A stretch of DNA of 64,000 bases from assembly GCF_003345655.1 (NCBI RefSeq), contig NZ_QQOH01000004.1, positions 310,001 to 374,000 of the forward strand, read 5' to 3'. Below the pieces are notes generated by a model. That model worked only from the letters and a program-made list of their open reading frames with translations, did no database searches and was not told the origin of the DNA. The first letter of the stretch is position 1, and every line of letters begins with the position of its first letter. The DNA comes from Motiliproteus coralliicola. GTDB lineage: Bacteria > Pseudomonadota > Gammaproteobacteria > Pseudomonadales > Balneatricaceae. Position numbers and translations under genes: made by a program. Of this stretch, positions 39,565 through 47,902 are shown in pieces.

Positions 39565-40865
39565 CAACCCTATCGATCACCCTGTTTCTGATTGTGACCC
39601 TGCTGTTGGTGGGGATGCCGGTCGCCTATGTCTTCGGCGTGGGGGCGGTCAGCTTTGTGTTGCTGACCGGGAAAAGCATGAGCTATCTGGTGCCCCACGC
39701 GTTCTGGCAACTGGGCAGTTTTGCGCTGCTGTCACTACCGCTGTTTATCATCGCCGGCGCGTTGATGGGGGCCAGTGGCATCTCCGATCGGCTGGTCCGC
39801 TTTGTTAATGCCTTTGTCGGGCCGATACGTGGCGGACTGGGATCTGTCACTATTGTCACCTGTGCGCTCTTTGGCGCCATTGCTGGTTCCGGCGCCTCGG
39901 CGATTGCGGCGATCGGTTCGATCATGATTCCGAAGATGGTCGACCAGGGCTATCCGCGCGGTTATGCCACCGCACTGGTGGGCTGCTCGTCGGTGTTGGC
40001 ACTGCTGATTCCACCCAGTGTGCCGATGATCATCTTCGCCTTGACCAGTGGGGTGTCGGTGGCGGCGGCCTTCCTGTCGACCATTCTGCCCGGCGTGACC
40101 ATCGCGTTGATCTACTGCCTGATCAACTATCTGTTTGTGCGTAACCGTCAAGGGATGAGGGTTGAAGAGAAGATCTCGTTGCCCGAGCGTCGCCGTGTCA
40201 TTGCCGGTGCCAGCAAAGAAGCCAGCTGGGCGTTGCTGATGCCGGTGATCATGTTGGGCGGCATCTACGGCGGTATCTTTACCCCCACCGAGGCTGCGGC
40301 CGTGGCGCTGGTTTATACCCTGCCGGTCGGCTTCCTGATCTATAAGGGGCTGACGTTCCAGAGTGCCGCGACGGCGATTATCAAGGGGGCGGTCAGCACC
40401 GGCTCGATCATCGCGATGATCTTCTTCCTGTTCGTGATGAGTCGGGTGATGATCATGGAACAGGTGCCCCAGCAGTTGTCGGATTTCCTGATCGGGCTGT
40501 CGGATAACCCCGTCGTGATCCTGTTGCTGATCAATCTGATTCTGATCGGCATCGGGATGCTGGTGGACGATGTCTCCGGCAGCATTCTGGCCTCGATTAT
40601 CCTGATGCCGGTGGCGCTGGATCTGGGTGTCCATCCGATCCACTTCGCCGCGATTGTCGGCACTAATCTGGGCTTGGGTAATATCACCCCACCCTGCGCA
40701 CCGCTGTTGTACATGGCTGGTTCGGTGGGCAAATCCGCCTTCCACGAGTACCTGAAGCCGACCCTGCGCTTTATCCTGCTGGGCCATCTGCCGGTGGTAT
40801 TGGCGGTCACCTTTATCCCGGATCTGGCACTGTTGTTGCCGCGCTTGGTGATGGGAATCGAGTGA
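39561..40865 (+). CDS. TRAP transporter large permease DctM
   Basis: The sodium-driven transport subunit, 434 residues, about 12 helices. Landmarks: FALLSLPLFIIAGALMGASGISDRLV, FGAIAGSGASAIAAIGSIMIPKM, LIPPSVPMIIFALTSGVSVAAAFLSTILPG, GIFTPTEAAAVALVY, GMLVDDVSGSILASIILMPV, and GNITPPCAPLLY near the end. The start at 39561 overlaps dctQ; the longer frame upstream is only an extension into dctQ. It ends the operon. Confidence 0.95.
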   Translation: MTTLSITLFLIVTLLLVGMPVAYVFGVGAVSFVLLTGKSMSYLVPHAFWQLGSFALLSLPLFIIAGALMGASGISDRLVRFVNAFVGPIRGGLGSVTIVTCALFGAIAGSGASAIAAIGSIMIPKMVDQGYPRGYATALVGCSSVLALLIPPSVPMIIFALTSGVSVAAAFLSTILPGVTIALIYCLINYLFVRNRQGMRVEEKISLPERRRVIAGASKEASWALLMPVIMLGGIYGGIFTPTEAAAVALVYTLPVGFLIYKGLTFQSAATAIIKGAVSTGSIIAMIFFLFVMSRVMIMEQVPQQLSDFLIGLSDNPVVILLLINLILIGIGMLVDDVSGSILASIILMPVALDLGVHPIHFAAIVGTNLGLGNITPPCAPLLYMAGSVGKSAFHEYLKPTLRFILLGHLPVVLAVTFIPDLALLLPRLVMGIE

Positions 40866-40884
40866 TCCGAGAGGTCGCTCCCCG

Positions 40885-40909
40885 CAGCCCCGACCCTGGG
40901 TTGGGGCTG
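40885..40909 (+). terminator. Hairpin after dctM
   Basis: CAGCCCC-GACCCTGGGTT-GGGGCTG, stem extendable by ACCC/GGGT. Strong hairpin 20 bp after the dctM stop but with no T-run, so it may be a Rho-type or weak terminator. Confidence 0.5.
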
Positions 40910-41041
40910 TGAAGGGTACAGTTTGAAAAAAACGAGGGGTACAGTGGGGAAAGGCCGGCGGCTGGGATGACGGTTAAACCTGATTGTGGCTCTCAAATCA
41001 CTGACGACTAAGGGGTAATCTGGCTCCATTCCAAGGTTTGA

Positions 41042-41060
41042 TTAACGGCACAGCCGTTAA
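41042..41060 (+). repeat. Hairpin abutting the Shine-Dalgarno of norE copy 1
   Basis: TTAACGGC-ACA-GCCGTTAA; the right arm runs directly into GGAG, the ribosome binding site. The same stem occurs before the second copy (42364-42382), so it is probably functional at the RNA or DNA level. Confidence 0.75.
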
Positions 41061-41073
41061 GGAGCTGTATCCC

Positions 41074-41730
41074 ATGAGCGCCGGCCAAGCCGCTGCAACG
41101 TTGTCCGTGGGCGAGTCTGTCGCCGTATTAGATAACACGTCCTCTCAAAACCCCTCTGCCTCAAGGATTAGTCTATTGGGCCGGGTGCCCGGTAATGGCG
41201 CGATCTGGGTCGGCATCTTTGCCGAGATGACCGAGTTCGCGTTTATGTTCCTGATCTATTTTATCGCCAAGGTGCATTACCTGGAGTTGTTTGATCAGGG
41301 GCCGCAGCAGCTCAACACGACGGCGGGTACCCTCAATACCCTGGCGCTATTGACCAGCAGCTACTGCGTCGCCAAGGCGATGGTGGCGGTGCGCCGAAGT
41401 GACAATAAGGTGGCGGCTCGCTGGCTGTGGGGCACTATTGGCTGTGCACTGTTCTATCTGGCCGTCAAAGCCTGGGAGTATCAGTGGAATACCGAACAGG
41501 GGTTCGCCGCCGATACCAACCTATTCTTCACCGTCTACTACTACATGACCTTCAACCACTTCCTCCATGTAGCCTGGGGTGGTTGTGCGGTGCTCTGGGT
41601 GATCTTCCGCCTCAAGCGCGGAGCCTACAGCGCCGAGGATCATGAAGGGATGGAAGCGGTCGCCTGCTACTGGCACATGATCGATCTGGTTTGGATCATT
41701 ATCTTCCCACTGCTCTATGTCCTGAGGTAA
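41074..41730 (+). CDS. norE: Cytochrome c oxidase subunit III family protein, NorE-like, copy 1
   Basis: NorE proteins are membrane accessory factors of nitric oxide reductase, related to cytochrome oxidase subunit III but without metal centres. From the ATG at 41074 (AAGGAG upstream) the protein has 218 residues, with a variable N-terminal tail of about 35 and then five predicted helices. Core motifs are IWVGIFAEMTEFAFMFLIYFIAKVH, DQGPQQLNTTAGTLNTLALLTSS, FFTVYYYMTFNHFLHV and EGMEAVACYWHMIDLVWIIIFPLLYVLR, the usual C-terminus of this family. A NorF-like gene starts six bases after the stop. No norCB genes are in the window. Confidence 0.85.
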   Translation: MSAGQAAATLSVGESVAVLDNTSSQNPSASRISLLGRVPGNGAIWVGIFAEMTEFAFMFLIYFIAKVHYLELFDQGPQQLNTTAGTLNTLALLTSSYCVAKAMVAVRRSDNKVAARWLWGTIGCALFYLAVKAWEYQWNTEQGFAADTNLFFTVYYYMTFNHFLHVAWGGCAVLWVIFRLKRGAYSAEDHEGMEAVACYWHMIDLVWIIIFPLLYVLR

Positions 41731-41736
41731 ACGGCT

Positions 41737-42027
41737 ATGACTCTTTCTTACACAAGAATGTTGGATGCTGTCTGGCTGCTGCTGATGGCGCTGACGATCG
41801 GTAGCGCACTGTTGGCCGAATCGGCCGATCCCAGTCTGCTGGTGACGTTGTTCGTGGCGATTTCGGTGGCCGTTAAAGGTGGATTGGTGGTGGAGCGTTT
41901 TATGGAGCTGCGAACGGCGCACCCCTATATCCGTTTCTCGATGGGGCTGTTTTTCATCGTGCTGCCGCTGTTGATGATGCTGGTGTTCCTGTTCCCGGAA
42001 CAGATCGCGGACCTGACCCGAATCTAG
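41737..42027 (+). CDS. norF: NorF-like small membrane protein (COX4-type), copy 1
   Basis: A 96-residue protein with three predicted helices (about 10-27, 33-51 and 69-88), of the prokaryotic cytochrome c oxidase subunit IV/NorF group. It has ESADPSLLVTLFVAISVAVKGGLVVERFMELR and ends PEQIADLTRI. It starts six bases after the norE stop, so the pair is cotranscribed. The second copy at 43084 shares nearly every motif. Role inferred from pairing with NorE: assembly or stability of nitric oxide reductase. Confidence 0.8.
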   Translation: MTLSYTRMLDAVWLLLMALTIGSALLAESADPSLLVTLFVAISVAVKGGLVVERFMELRTAHPYIRFSMGLFFIVLPLLMMLVFLFPEQIADLTRI

Positions 42028-42395
42028 ACTAGGCGGGCCTCTCGCCTCAGCCGGCCCTTCGGGGCCGTACCCCTGCCGATCTCGCCGGAATCCCCTCCTG
42101 CGGGACTCAATTTGGGACCGAATTTTGGTCCCTGTCACAAGTTTGGCTACAAATTGATCTATTGTTTTGGATGCTGGCCACCGTAGCAGGAGGGCGTGCT
42201 TCTGCTGCAAGTGGGTCAGCATTTGAGGAAATCAGAGCTCGGAGTGGCGATCTGAGCCAAGCGGGAGTGTTGCGGGCCGATGGGCCAGCTGATCCGAGTA
42301 GGCCGGCTTTAACCGATTTATCGCGGGCCGTCACGGATCTGTTGTGAGCACTTCCGGGGCCATTTAACGGCGGGGCCGTTAAGGAGCTATGTTTT
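42028..42395. other. Gap between the two norEF cassettes
   Basis: 368 bp without a gene I trust. Contains a hairpin-forming CCGGCCCTTCGGGGCC segment soon after norF copy 1 (possible terminator) and an inverted repeat GGGACC (42114-42119) / GGTCCC (42127-42132). The norE copy 2 leader hairpin lies at the end. A 61-codon open frame (42162-42347) has no ribosome binding site or recognisable sequence. Confidence 0.45.
42364..42382 (+). repeat. Hairpin abutting the Shine-Dalgarno of norE copy 2
   Basis: TTAACGGC-GGG-GCCGTTAA then GGAG. Stem is identical to that before copy 1, only the three loop bases differ. Confidence 0.75.
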
Positions 42396-43076
42396 ATGCG
42401 CGACAACCAAGTCTCCGAGGTGCTTTCCGTGGACCAGGCTGGCGTTGCGCTACCCACTTCGGCCGAGCATTCCGCCTCGGCCAATCCTGACGCTGCGTCA
42501 GATGCGATCACCAAGCCGAAACCGGGGCGGGTGCCGGGAAACAAAGCGGTCTGGTTTGCCATCTATACCGAGATGACCGAATTCGGGGTCATGTTCCTGA
42601 TCTACTTTATCGCCAAGGTTCATTCTCAGGAGATGTTCGATCAGGGGCCGCAGCAGCTCAATACCCTGGCCGGCACGCTCAATACCCTGGCCATGCTGAG
42701 CAGCAGCTTCTGCGTCGCACGGGCGATGGTAGCGATCCGGCGCGATGCCGTGCGCGAATCGATTCGTTGGCTCTGGGGCACCATCGGCTGCGTACTGTTC
42801 TATCTGGTGGTGAAAATCTGGGAGTACCTGTTGAATGCCGAGCATGGTTTCTCGGTTTATACCAACCTGTTTTTTACCGTCTATTACTACCTGACCTTCA
42901 ATCACTTTATCCATGTGATCTGGGGTGGCGGCGCGATCCTTTGGGTGATTATCCGGCTCCATTACGGCGCCTACAGTGCCAAGGACCACGAAGGGATGGA
43001 AGCGGTGGCTTGCTACTGGCACATGATCGATCTGGTGTGGATCGTGATTTTCCCGCTGGTCTACGTGTTGAGGTAA
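42396..43076 (+). CDS. norE: Cytochrome c oxidase subunit III family protein, NorE-like, copy 2
   Basis: 226 residues, paralogue of the gene at 41074. The N-terminal tail (about 40 residues) differs, while the membrane part is highly similar: VWFAIYTEMTEFGVMFLIYFIAKVH, DQGPQQLNTLAGTLNTLAMLSSS, FFTVYYYLTFNHFIHV, and the same C-terminus with WHMIDLVWIVIFPLVYVLR. The ATG at 42396 follows AAGGAG and the conserved leader hairpin. A NorF-like gene begins eight bases after the stop, so the complete two-gene cassette with its leader has been duplicated. Same reservations as for copy 1. Confidence 0.85.
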   Translation: MRDNQVSEVLSVDQAGVALPTSAEHSASANPDAASDAITKPKPGRVPGNKAVWFAIYTEMTEFGVMFLIYFIAKVHSQEMFDQGPQQLNTLAGTLNTLAMLSSSFCVARAMVAIRRDAVRESIRWLWGTIGCVLFYLVVKIWEYLLNAEHGFSVYTNLFFTVYYYLTFNHFIHVIWGGGAILWVIIRLHYGAYSAKDHEGMEAVACYWHMIDLVWIVIFPLVYVLR

Positions 43077-43083
43077 CTGGGTT

Positions 43084-43374
43084 ATGTTCGCTTCCTATTC
43101 CAAGTTGCTGAACGGTATCTGGCTGTTGTTGATGGTGTTGACGATCAGTAGCGGTTGGCTGGCTGAGTCGGCCGATCCCAGCCTGTTGGTGACCCTTTTT
43201 ATTGCGGCAACCGTGTCGTTGAAAGGCATCATGGTGGTGGAACACTTTATGGAGCTGAAATACGCCCATCCTTATATTCGGTTCTCGATGGGGCTGTTCT
43301 TTGTGGTGATGCCGGTGCTGATGATCCTAGTTTTCCTGTATCCGGAGCAGATTGCCGATCTGACCCGGCTGTAG
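43084..43374 (+). CDS. norF: NorF-like small membrane protein (COX4-type), copy 2
   Basis: 96 residues, same length and topology as copy 1. Shared blocks: ESADPSLLVTLFIAATVSLKG, FMELKYAHPYIRFSMGLFF, and PEQIADLTRL at the end. Divergence is mostly in the first helix and in the middle (EHFMELK instead of ERFMELR). Cotranscribed with norE copy 2. A second pair may serve a second oxidase or a different condition. Confidence 0.8.
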   Translation: MFASYSKLLNGIWLLLMVLTISSGWLAESADPSLLVTLFIAATVSLKGIMVVEHFMELKYAHPYIRFSMGLFFVVMPVLMILVFLYPEQIADLTRL

Positions 43375-43485
43375 TGATTGCGCGCCTGGCGCTGCTGATA
43401 GCGTTCTTCATCCCTCAGTGATTGGCTCTAGCGCTTCGCTGGTATAGCCTGAGGGCTTTTACAGTGATGATTGAGGGGCGGTGTG

Positions 43486-44163
43486 ATGGCAGATTCGGAC
43501 AGCTACTATTCGGCGGATGATGTGGCAGCGGTGGCCGAGATGCTCAAGCAGCAAAGTCTGGCCTACGATCAGCTGTTCGAGAACCTGGCCAAGCAGATGT
43601 ATGTCGAGCTGCAGCGCAGCGACAGCGAAGGAGTGGGTTTGAGCCAGTGCTATCAACTGGCGGAGCAGGCCCTGAGTGATTTCCAGCAGCATTTCCCCAG
43701 CTCCGGAACCCTAGCCTGTCATAAGGGTTGCGCCCATTGCTGCCACCTGCGAGTCGAGACGCCGCCCCAGGTGGTGGCCGATATTGCCGCTTATATCCAA
43801 AGCCGCTTTAGCCCCGAGGAGCTGGATCAGTTACGGCAGCGATTGGCGCAATATCCGCAGCACCCCGAGCTGGCCTTTGAAAAACCACCCTGTCCGCTGT
43901 TGGACCAGAATCAGCAATGCTCAATCTATCCCCGTCGCCCGCCATCTTGCCGGGCCTTCACCTCACCGGATGTGGAGCTCTGTATTCGTTCGGTTAAGCA
44001 GGGCTCCCAGGTACCCCAGCAGCCGATCACGGTGCGGGTCTACCAGGCATTGACCAATGCGTTGATGGCGGTGGCGCAGCAGCAGGGGGCTGCCCAGCAG
44101 ATCACTGTCCAGCAGGCCGCCTTAGTCCCGGCACTTCGCGCCGCGCTGGGCGTTGAAGCCTGA
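43486..44163 (+). CDS. YkgJ family cysteine cluster protein
   Basis: A 225-residue cytoplasmic protein with the zinc/iron-binding cysteine cluster of PF03692. The first part is C-x4-C-x2-CC (CHKGCAHCC, about residue 90); later cysteines are in KPPCPLLDQNQQCSIYPRRPPSCRAF. Function of the family is not established; some members are linked to metal binding or to oxygenase-like chemistry. I chose the ATG at 43486 over the in-frame TTG at 43471; GAGGGG is a plausible ribosome binding site. It stands alone. Confidence 0.85.
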   Translation: MADSDSYYSADDVAAVAEMLKQQSLAYDQLFENLAKQMYVELQRSDSEGVGLSQCYQLAEQALSDFQQHFPSSGTLACHKGCAHCCHLRVETPPQVVADIAAYIQSRFSPEELDQLRQRLAQYPQHPELAFEKPPCPLLDQNQQCSIYPRRPPSCRAFTSPDVELCIRSVKQGSQVPQQPITVRVYQALTNALMAVAQQQGAAQQITVQQAALVPALRAALGVEA

Positions 44164-44280
44164 GCGCCGGAGACTGCGCTCAGCAGTCGTCAGCATGGAA
44201 CATAGCTATCCGACTAATTGCCACAAGACCTGATGAATACCTTGCCTTAGAGTGACCCGAAGTTCTTTCAGGATATCGGG

Positions 44281-45036
44281 ATGATGGCTGTATCTGCATC
44301 CAGACTATTAGCACTGATCATATTGCTGCTGGCGACCAGCGTGTCAGCGAAACCAGTATTGAAACTGGCGGCCACCGAATGGGCCCCTTACACCAGCGTG
44401 ACCCTGGCCAGTGGCGGCGTTGCGAGCGAGCTGGTTACGGCCGCCTTCAATCAGGTTGGCTACGACGTCGAGGTGATGGTCTACCCCTGGCAGCGAGCCC
44501 AGCATATGGTCAAGCAGGGGGTGTTGGATGGCATGGCCATCGCTTGGTACACCGAAGAGCGTAATCTGCGCATGCTCTATAGTCGCCCCTATCTGAAAAC
44601 AGAGATCGTGCTGCTGAAACATCGCAGCGATCTTAATACGTATGGCGACGAAGAGATGGAGGGCAAGCTGTTTGCGGTGATGCGTGGTTATGGCTACTTG
44701 GGTTCGATACCGGCCAAACACTACCGCACCAGCGTCTCCGACAGCCTTGAACAGAGCTTGCTGATGTTGGGACGCAAGCGGGTCGACCTGGTCCTCGAGG
44801 AACGCCTGCAGGCCCACCATAAGCTGGCGCTACTACCCCGCATCGACCGCGACAAAATACATTTCGGCCGCTCGCTGGAAGTACGGCCGCTGCACCTGAC
44901 CATTTCGCGCGGTCACCCGCAACATCGTCAGATCATCGATGACTTTAATCGAGGCCTGGCGCTGTTGATCGAGCGGGGCGAGTACGCCAGGATTCTGGCG
45001 AATTATGAGCCAGCACCGCTGAGCGTGGCCGATTGA
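44281..45036 (+). CDS. Periplasmic solute-binding protein (SBP_bac_3-like)
   Basis: 251 residues with a signal peptide (LLALIILLLATSVSA, ending near residue 23). The fold is the amino-acid-binding family 3 type: LKLAATEWAPYTSVTLASGG, FNQVGYDVEVMVYPWQRAQHMVKQGVLDGM, and the C-terminal FNRGLALLIERGEYARIL. No ABC permease or ATPase gene is adjacent, as is common for this subgroup in Oceanospirillales and Pseudomonas, so it may be a sensor or orphan receptor. The ligand is unknown. It is convergent with the EamA gene. Confidence 0.82.
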   Translation: MMAVSASRLLALIILLLATSVSAKPVLKLAATEWAPYTSVTLASGGVASELVTAAFNQVGYDVEVMVYPWQRAQHMVKQGVLDGMAIAWYTEERNLRMLYSRPYLKTEIVLLKHRSDLNTYGDEEMEGKLFAVMRGYGYLGSIPAKHYRTSVSDSLEQSLLMLGRKRVDLVLEERLQAHHKLALLPRIDRDKIHFGRSLEVRPLHLTISRGHPQHRQIIDDFNRGLALLIERGEYARILANYEPAPLSVAD

Positions 45037-45053
45037 GTCTGACAAGGCCGGCG

Positions 45054-45983
45054 TTAATTCGATCCCAGCAGGCGCCGGATCAGGCGAGCCAGTAGGCGGT
45101 GACCGCTGACCAGGATCATCCCTGCCATTACCAGCATTGCACCGGTGATAAAGCGAGGCTCCAGGGTTTCATCTAGCAGCCAGGCGCCGAGAATGACCCC
45201 AAACAACGGGGTCAGGAAGCTGAAAATTCCCAGCTGTGAGGCCGGGTAGCGGCGCAGCAACCAGAACCATCCCAGATAGCTGGCAAAGGCGACCACCACG
45301 ACTTGGAACAGCAGGCTTCCGACCAGCTCCTGGCTGAGCTGATAATCGGTTTGGCCCAGAAAAAATGCTGCCAGCACCAGTAGCACCAAGCCGGTCAGCA
45401 GTTGGTACAGCAGGGTTTGGGTAGCCGGTGCCTGGGACAGTCGGGAGCTGCGGATTACCACCGTGGTGGCGGCCCAGACCACCGCGGCCATCAATGACAG
45501 CATATCCCCGAGCCACTGCTTAGGGGGGCTGGACTGATCGGCTTCGCCACCGAGAAAACTGTAAGCGACCCCACTGAAGGCAGCAGCAACCCCGAGCCAT
45601 TGCAGCGGACTGAGGCGTTCGGTGGGAAAGCGCCAATGCAGCGCCAGGGCGACAAAGATCGGCGCACAGTAGAGGAACACCACCGCCCGCGAGGCGGAGG
45701 TATGGCGGATCCCTTCACCCAGAAATAGAAATTCGAGCGTGAACAGCACCCCGGCGATCAGTCCCGGTTTCCAGGTGTCGTGACTTAACAGGGTTTCGCC
45801 ACGCCACAGCATCAGCAGCGCCACCAGAATCGCGGCGCCACCGGATCGAATCGCGATCTGCAGCACCGGTGCCATGTCCAGTGCCACCCCTTTGAGCAGC
45901 ACCTGCTGCAAGCCCCAGACCAGGCAGCACAGCAGCATCATCCCCATGGCGAGGCTGTCGATATTGTCTTGGCGGCTATCCAT
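45054..45983 (-). CDS. DMT superfamily exporter (EamA family)
   Basis: 309 residues, ten helices in two EamA repeats. First repeat: LLCCLVWGLQQVLLKGVAL to about 140, with EGIRHTSASRAVVFLYCAPIFVAL. Second repeat: MAAVVWAATTVVIRSS to the end, with FSFLTPLFGVILGAWLLDE. It is distant from the DMT exporter at 21219 in sequence. Substrate unknown. The next gene upstream on the same strand is argO after about 150 bp, so the two exporters may be independent units. Confidence 0.88.
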   Translation of the reverse strand: MDSRQDNIDSLAMGMMLLCCLVWGLQQVLLKGVALDMAPVLQIAIRSGGAAILVALLMLWRGETLLSHDTWKPGLIAGVLFTLEFLFLGEGIRHTSASRAVVFLYCAPIFVALALHWRFPTERLSPLQWLGVAAAFSGVAYSFLGGEADQSSPPKQWLGDMLSLMAAVVWAATTVVIRSSRLSQAPATQTLLYQLLTGLVLLVLAAFFLGQTDYQLSQELVGSLLFQVVVVAFASYLGWFWLLRRYPASQLGIFSFLTPLFGVILGAWLLDETLEPRFITGAMLVMAGMILVSGHRLLARLIRRLLGSN

Positions 45984-46136
45984 AGCTTGTTCTCAATAGA
46001 TTGGCAGGGTATTCGGATGAAGCTGACGGGAACAGGTTTGAAAGGGCCTGTATCAGCGGGGGCACAGCATACGCCGATGTGTGCTCTGTTCCCAGTGATT
46101 GATGCGAACCTGTTGAGCTAACAGATAGAGAGCGAA

Positions 46137-46772
46137 TCAGGCACCAATTCGACCGCTGATCAGCAGGCCCGCCAGGGTCCACATCATCGCGCACACCAAG
46201 CCATCAAGGATCTGCCAGGCCACCGGCTTTTTAAACAGCGGTGCCAGCCAGCGGGCGCCCAAGCTGAGGGCGAAAAACCAGATGCAGGAGAACAGCGCGG
46301 CACCGGCACCGAACCAGAACCGCTCGGCTTCCGGGTAGCGGCCGCCGATACTGCCGAGTAGCACCACGGTATCCAGATAGACGTGGGGATTGAGCAGACT
46401 CAGCGCCAGGGTGGTCAGCAGCGCCGAGCGCAGCGAGCTCAGGCCCCGCTGTTGGGTTTCCAGGGTCGCCGGTTTCAGCGCCGCCTTCAGGGCGTTGGCG
46501 CCGTACCAGAGCAGGAACGCGACTCCGCCCCAGGTCACCAGAGTCAGAATCAGCGGTGACTCGCTGATCAATACGCCCATTCCGGCGATCCCCAGCACGA
46601 TCAGAATGGTATCGAGCAGGCTGCACACCCCGGCGATCGGCCAGTGGTACTGGCGTCGCACACCCTGGCTCAGCACGAAGGCGTTCTGGGCGCCGATAGC
46701 GATGATCAGTCCGGCGCTGGTGGCCAGGCCGGTAAAGAACGGGGTGGAGACGGCGGTCAGGCTAAGGCTCAT
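46137..46772 (-). CDS. argO: Arginine/lysine exporter ArgO (LysE family)
   Basis: Six-helix inner-membrane exporter for basic amino acids, 211 residues. Family marks are GLIIAIGAQNAFVLSQGVRRQ, with the conserved GAQN motif of true LysE/ArgO, FLLWYGANALKAAL, and LLNPHVYLDTVVLLGSIG. It is divergent from argP, and that pairing, known in E. coli and Corynebacterium (lysE/lysG), supports regulation by ArgP in response to arginine or lysine. The start at 46772 is the first ATG with the normal N-terminus. Confidence 0.92.
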   Translation of the reverse strand: MSLSLTAVSTPFFTGLATSAGLIIAIGAQNAFVLSQGVRRQYHWPIAGVCSLLDTILIVLGIAGMGVLISESPLILTLVTWGGVAFLLWYGANALKAALKPATLETQQRGLSSLRSALLTTLALSLLNPHVYLDTVVLLGSIGGRYPEAERFWFGAGAALFSCIWFFALSLGARWLAPLFKKPVAWQILDGLVCAMMWTLAGLLISGRIGA

Positions 46773-46858
46773 GGCGGTGGCTCTACTGATTCGGAATTGG
46801 AATGAACGTCGAAGCTATGGCGCCAAGGTTAGGGGATCGCTTCTGGTTAGCAAAGCTA

Positions 46859-46891
46859 ATAATATTTAATTTAAATTAATTAAATTAATAC
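46859..46891. promoter_or_regulatory. A+T-rich dyad in the argO/argP intergenic region
   Basis: A near-palindromic stretch of only A and T (TTAATTTAAATTAATTAAATTAA-like) 20-50 bp before the argP ATG, standing out in a 60% G+C genome. It is the likely ArgP-binding and promoter zone for both genes. Confidence 0.55.
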
Positions 46892-46911
46892 TAGCCAGCA
46901 ATGTAGACCCG

Positions 46912-47814
46912 ATGATCGATTACCGTCAGTTGCAGGCGTTTGCCACGGTGTTGGAGTGCCAGAGCTTCGATAAAGCCGCCCAGCGGCTACACCTGACCCA
47001 GTCCGCCGTGTCGCAACGGGTCAAACAGCTGGAAGAGCGGATCGGCCAACTGCTGATCGTCCGCAGCCAGCCGCTTCATCCCACTCCGGCGGGGCAGCAG
47101 TTGCTGCGCCACTTCCATCAGATCAAGCTGCTGCAGAGCGAACTGCTGGACGGGCTGGGTGATGCTTACGAGCAGGGCTTTACCCGACTGTCGATCGGTC
47201 TCAATGCCGACAGCCTGGAAACCTGGTTTATGGAGGCGATCGATCCGTTGTTGCAGCAAAGTCCCTTGCTGTTGGATCTGCGGGTCGATGATCAGGACCA
47301 AACCCATCACTTTCTGCGCCAGGGCGAGGTGATCGGCTGTATCAGCTCCAGCGATCAACCGATTCAGGGGGGCAGCTGTGTCGCGCTGGGGCTGACCCGA
47401 TATCGAGCCCTGATCAGCACCGAGTTCCGTGATCGCTATTTCGCCAAAGGGGTCGATACAGAATCGCTGCTGCGGGCGCCGGCGGTGGTGTTCAACCAGC
47501 GTGATGAGCTGCAGGACCGCTATTTAAAGACCTACTTCGATTTTGAGGGGGATTACTTCCGCCACCTGGTGCCGTCCTCCAACGCTTTTGTTGAACTGAT
47601 CGCCCGAGGTCACGGTTGGGGGATGGTGCCGGACCAGCAAAGTCAGGCGTTGTTGGAACAGCAACGTCTGGTCGAGCTGATTCCCGGAAATTGCATCGAT
47701 GTGCCGTTGTACTGGCACTCCTGGAACCTGAGTACCGATACCGGCCGGCGCTTAACAGAGGTGATGATGGCCTACTGCCGGGCCCATCTGCTGCCGCTGT
47801 CCGACACGGATTGA
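46912..47814 (+). CDS. argP: LysR regulator ArgP (IciA/LysG type)
   Basis: Activates argO-type exporter genes in response to basic amino acids. 300 residues. N-terminal helix-turn-helix: YRQLQAFATVLECQSFDKAAQRLHLTQSAVSQRVKQLEERIG-type (2-44), with FDKAA and QRVKQLE that set ArgP apart from generic LysR. Effector domain includes LSIGLNADSLETWFMEA and the typical GHGWGMVPDQQ. It is divergent from argO over a 139-bp gap. Function is inferred from sequence and the divergent neighbour. Confidence 0.93.
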   Translation: MIDYRQLQAFATVLECQSFDKAAQRLHLTQSAVSQRVKQLEERIGQLLIVRSQPLHPTPAGQQLLRHFHQIKLLQSELLDGLGDAYEQGFTRLSIGLNADSLETWFMEAIDPLLQQSPLLLDLRVDDQDQTHHFLRQGEVIGCISSSDQPIQGGSCVALGLTRYRALISTEFRDRYFAKGVDTESLLRAPAVVFNQRDELQDRYLKTYFDFEGDYFRHLVPSSNAFVELIARGHGWGMVPDQQSQALLEQQRLVELIPGNCIDVPLYWHSWNLSTDTGRRLTEVMMAYCRAHLLPLSDTD

Positions 47815-47867
47815 TCGAAGCCATCGCGGTTTGAAATTGACAGAAAGAATCTTCGGGCGTATATTTC

Positions 47868-47878
47868 GACGAATCGTC
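47868..47878. promoter_or_regulatory. TetR operator site 1
   Basis: GACGAATCGTC, a perfect dyad around a central A, 24 bp before the TetR start codon. It suggests autoregulation. Matching sites lie at 48738 and 48851. Confidence 0.65.
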
Positions 47879-47902
47879 ATTTAAGTTTGAGATATTCCGC
47901 CC

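Noticed and set aside
40984-40996. Possible FNR/DNR box (TTGTG-N4-TCAA) before norE copy 1
   Set aside because: Only a partial match to TTGAT-N4-ATCAA and not repeated before copy 2.
42162-42347. 61-codon open frame between norEF copies
   Set aside because: No ribosome binding site and no recognisable sequence; lies in a leader region.
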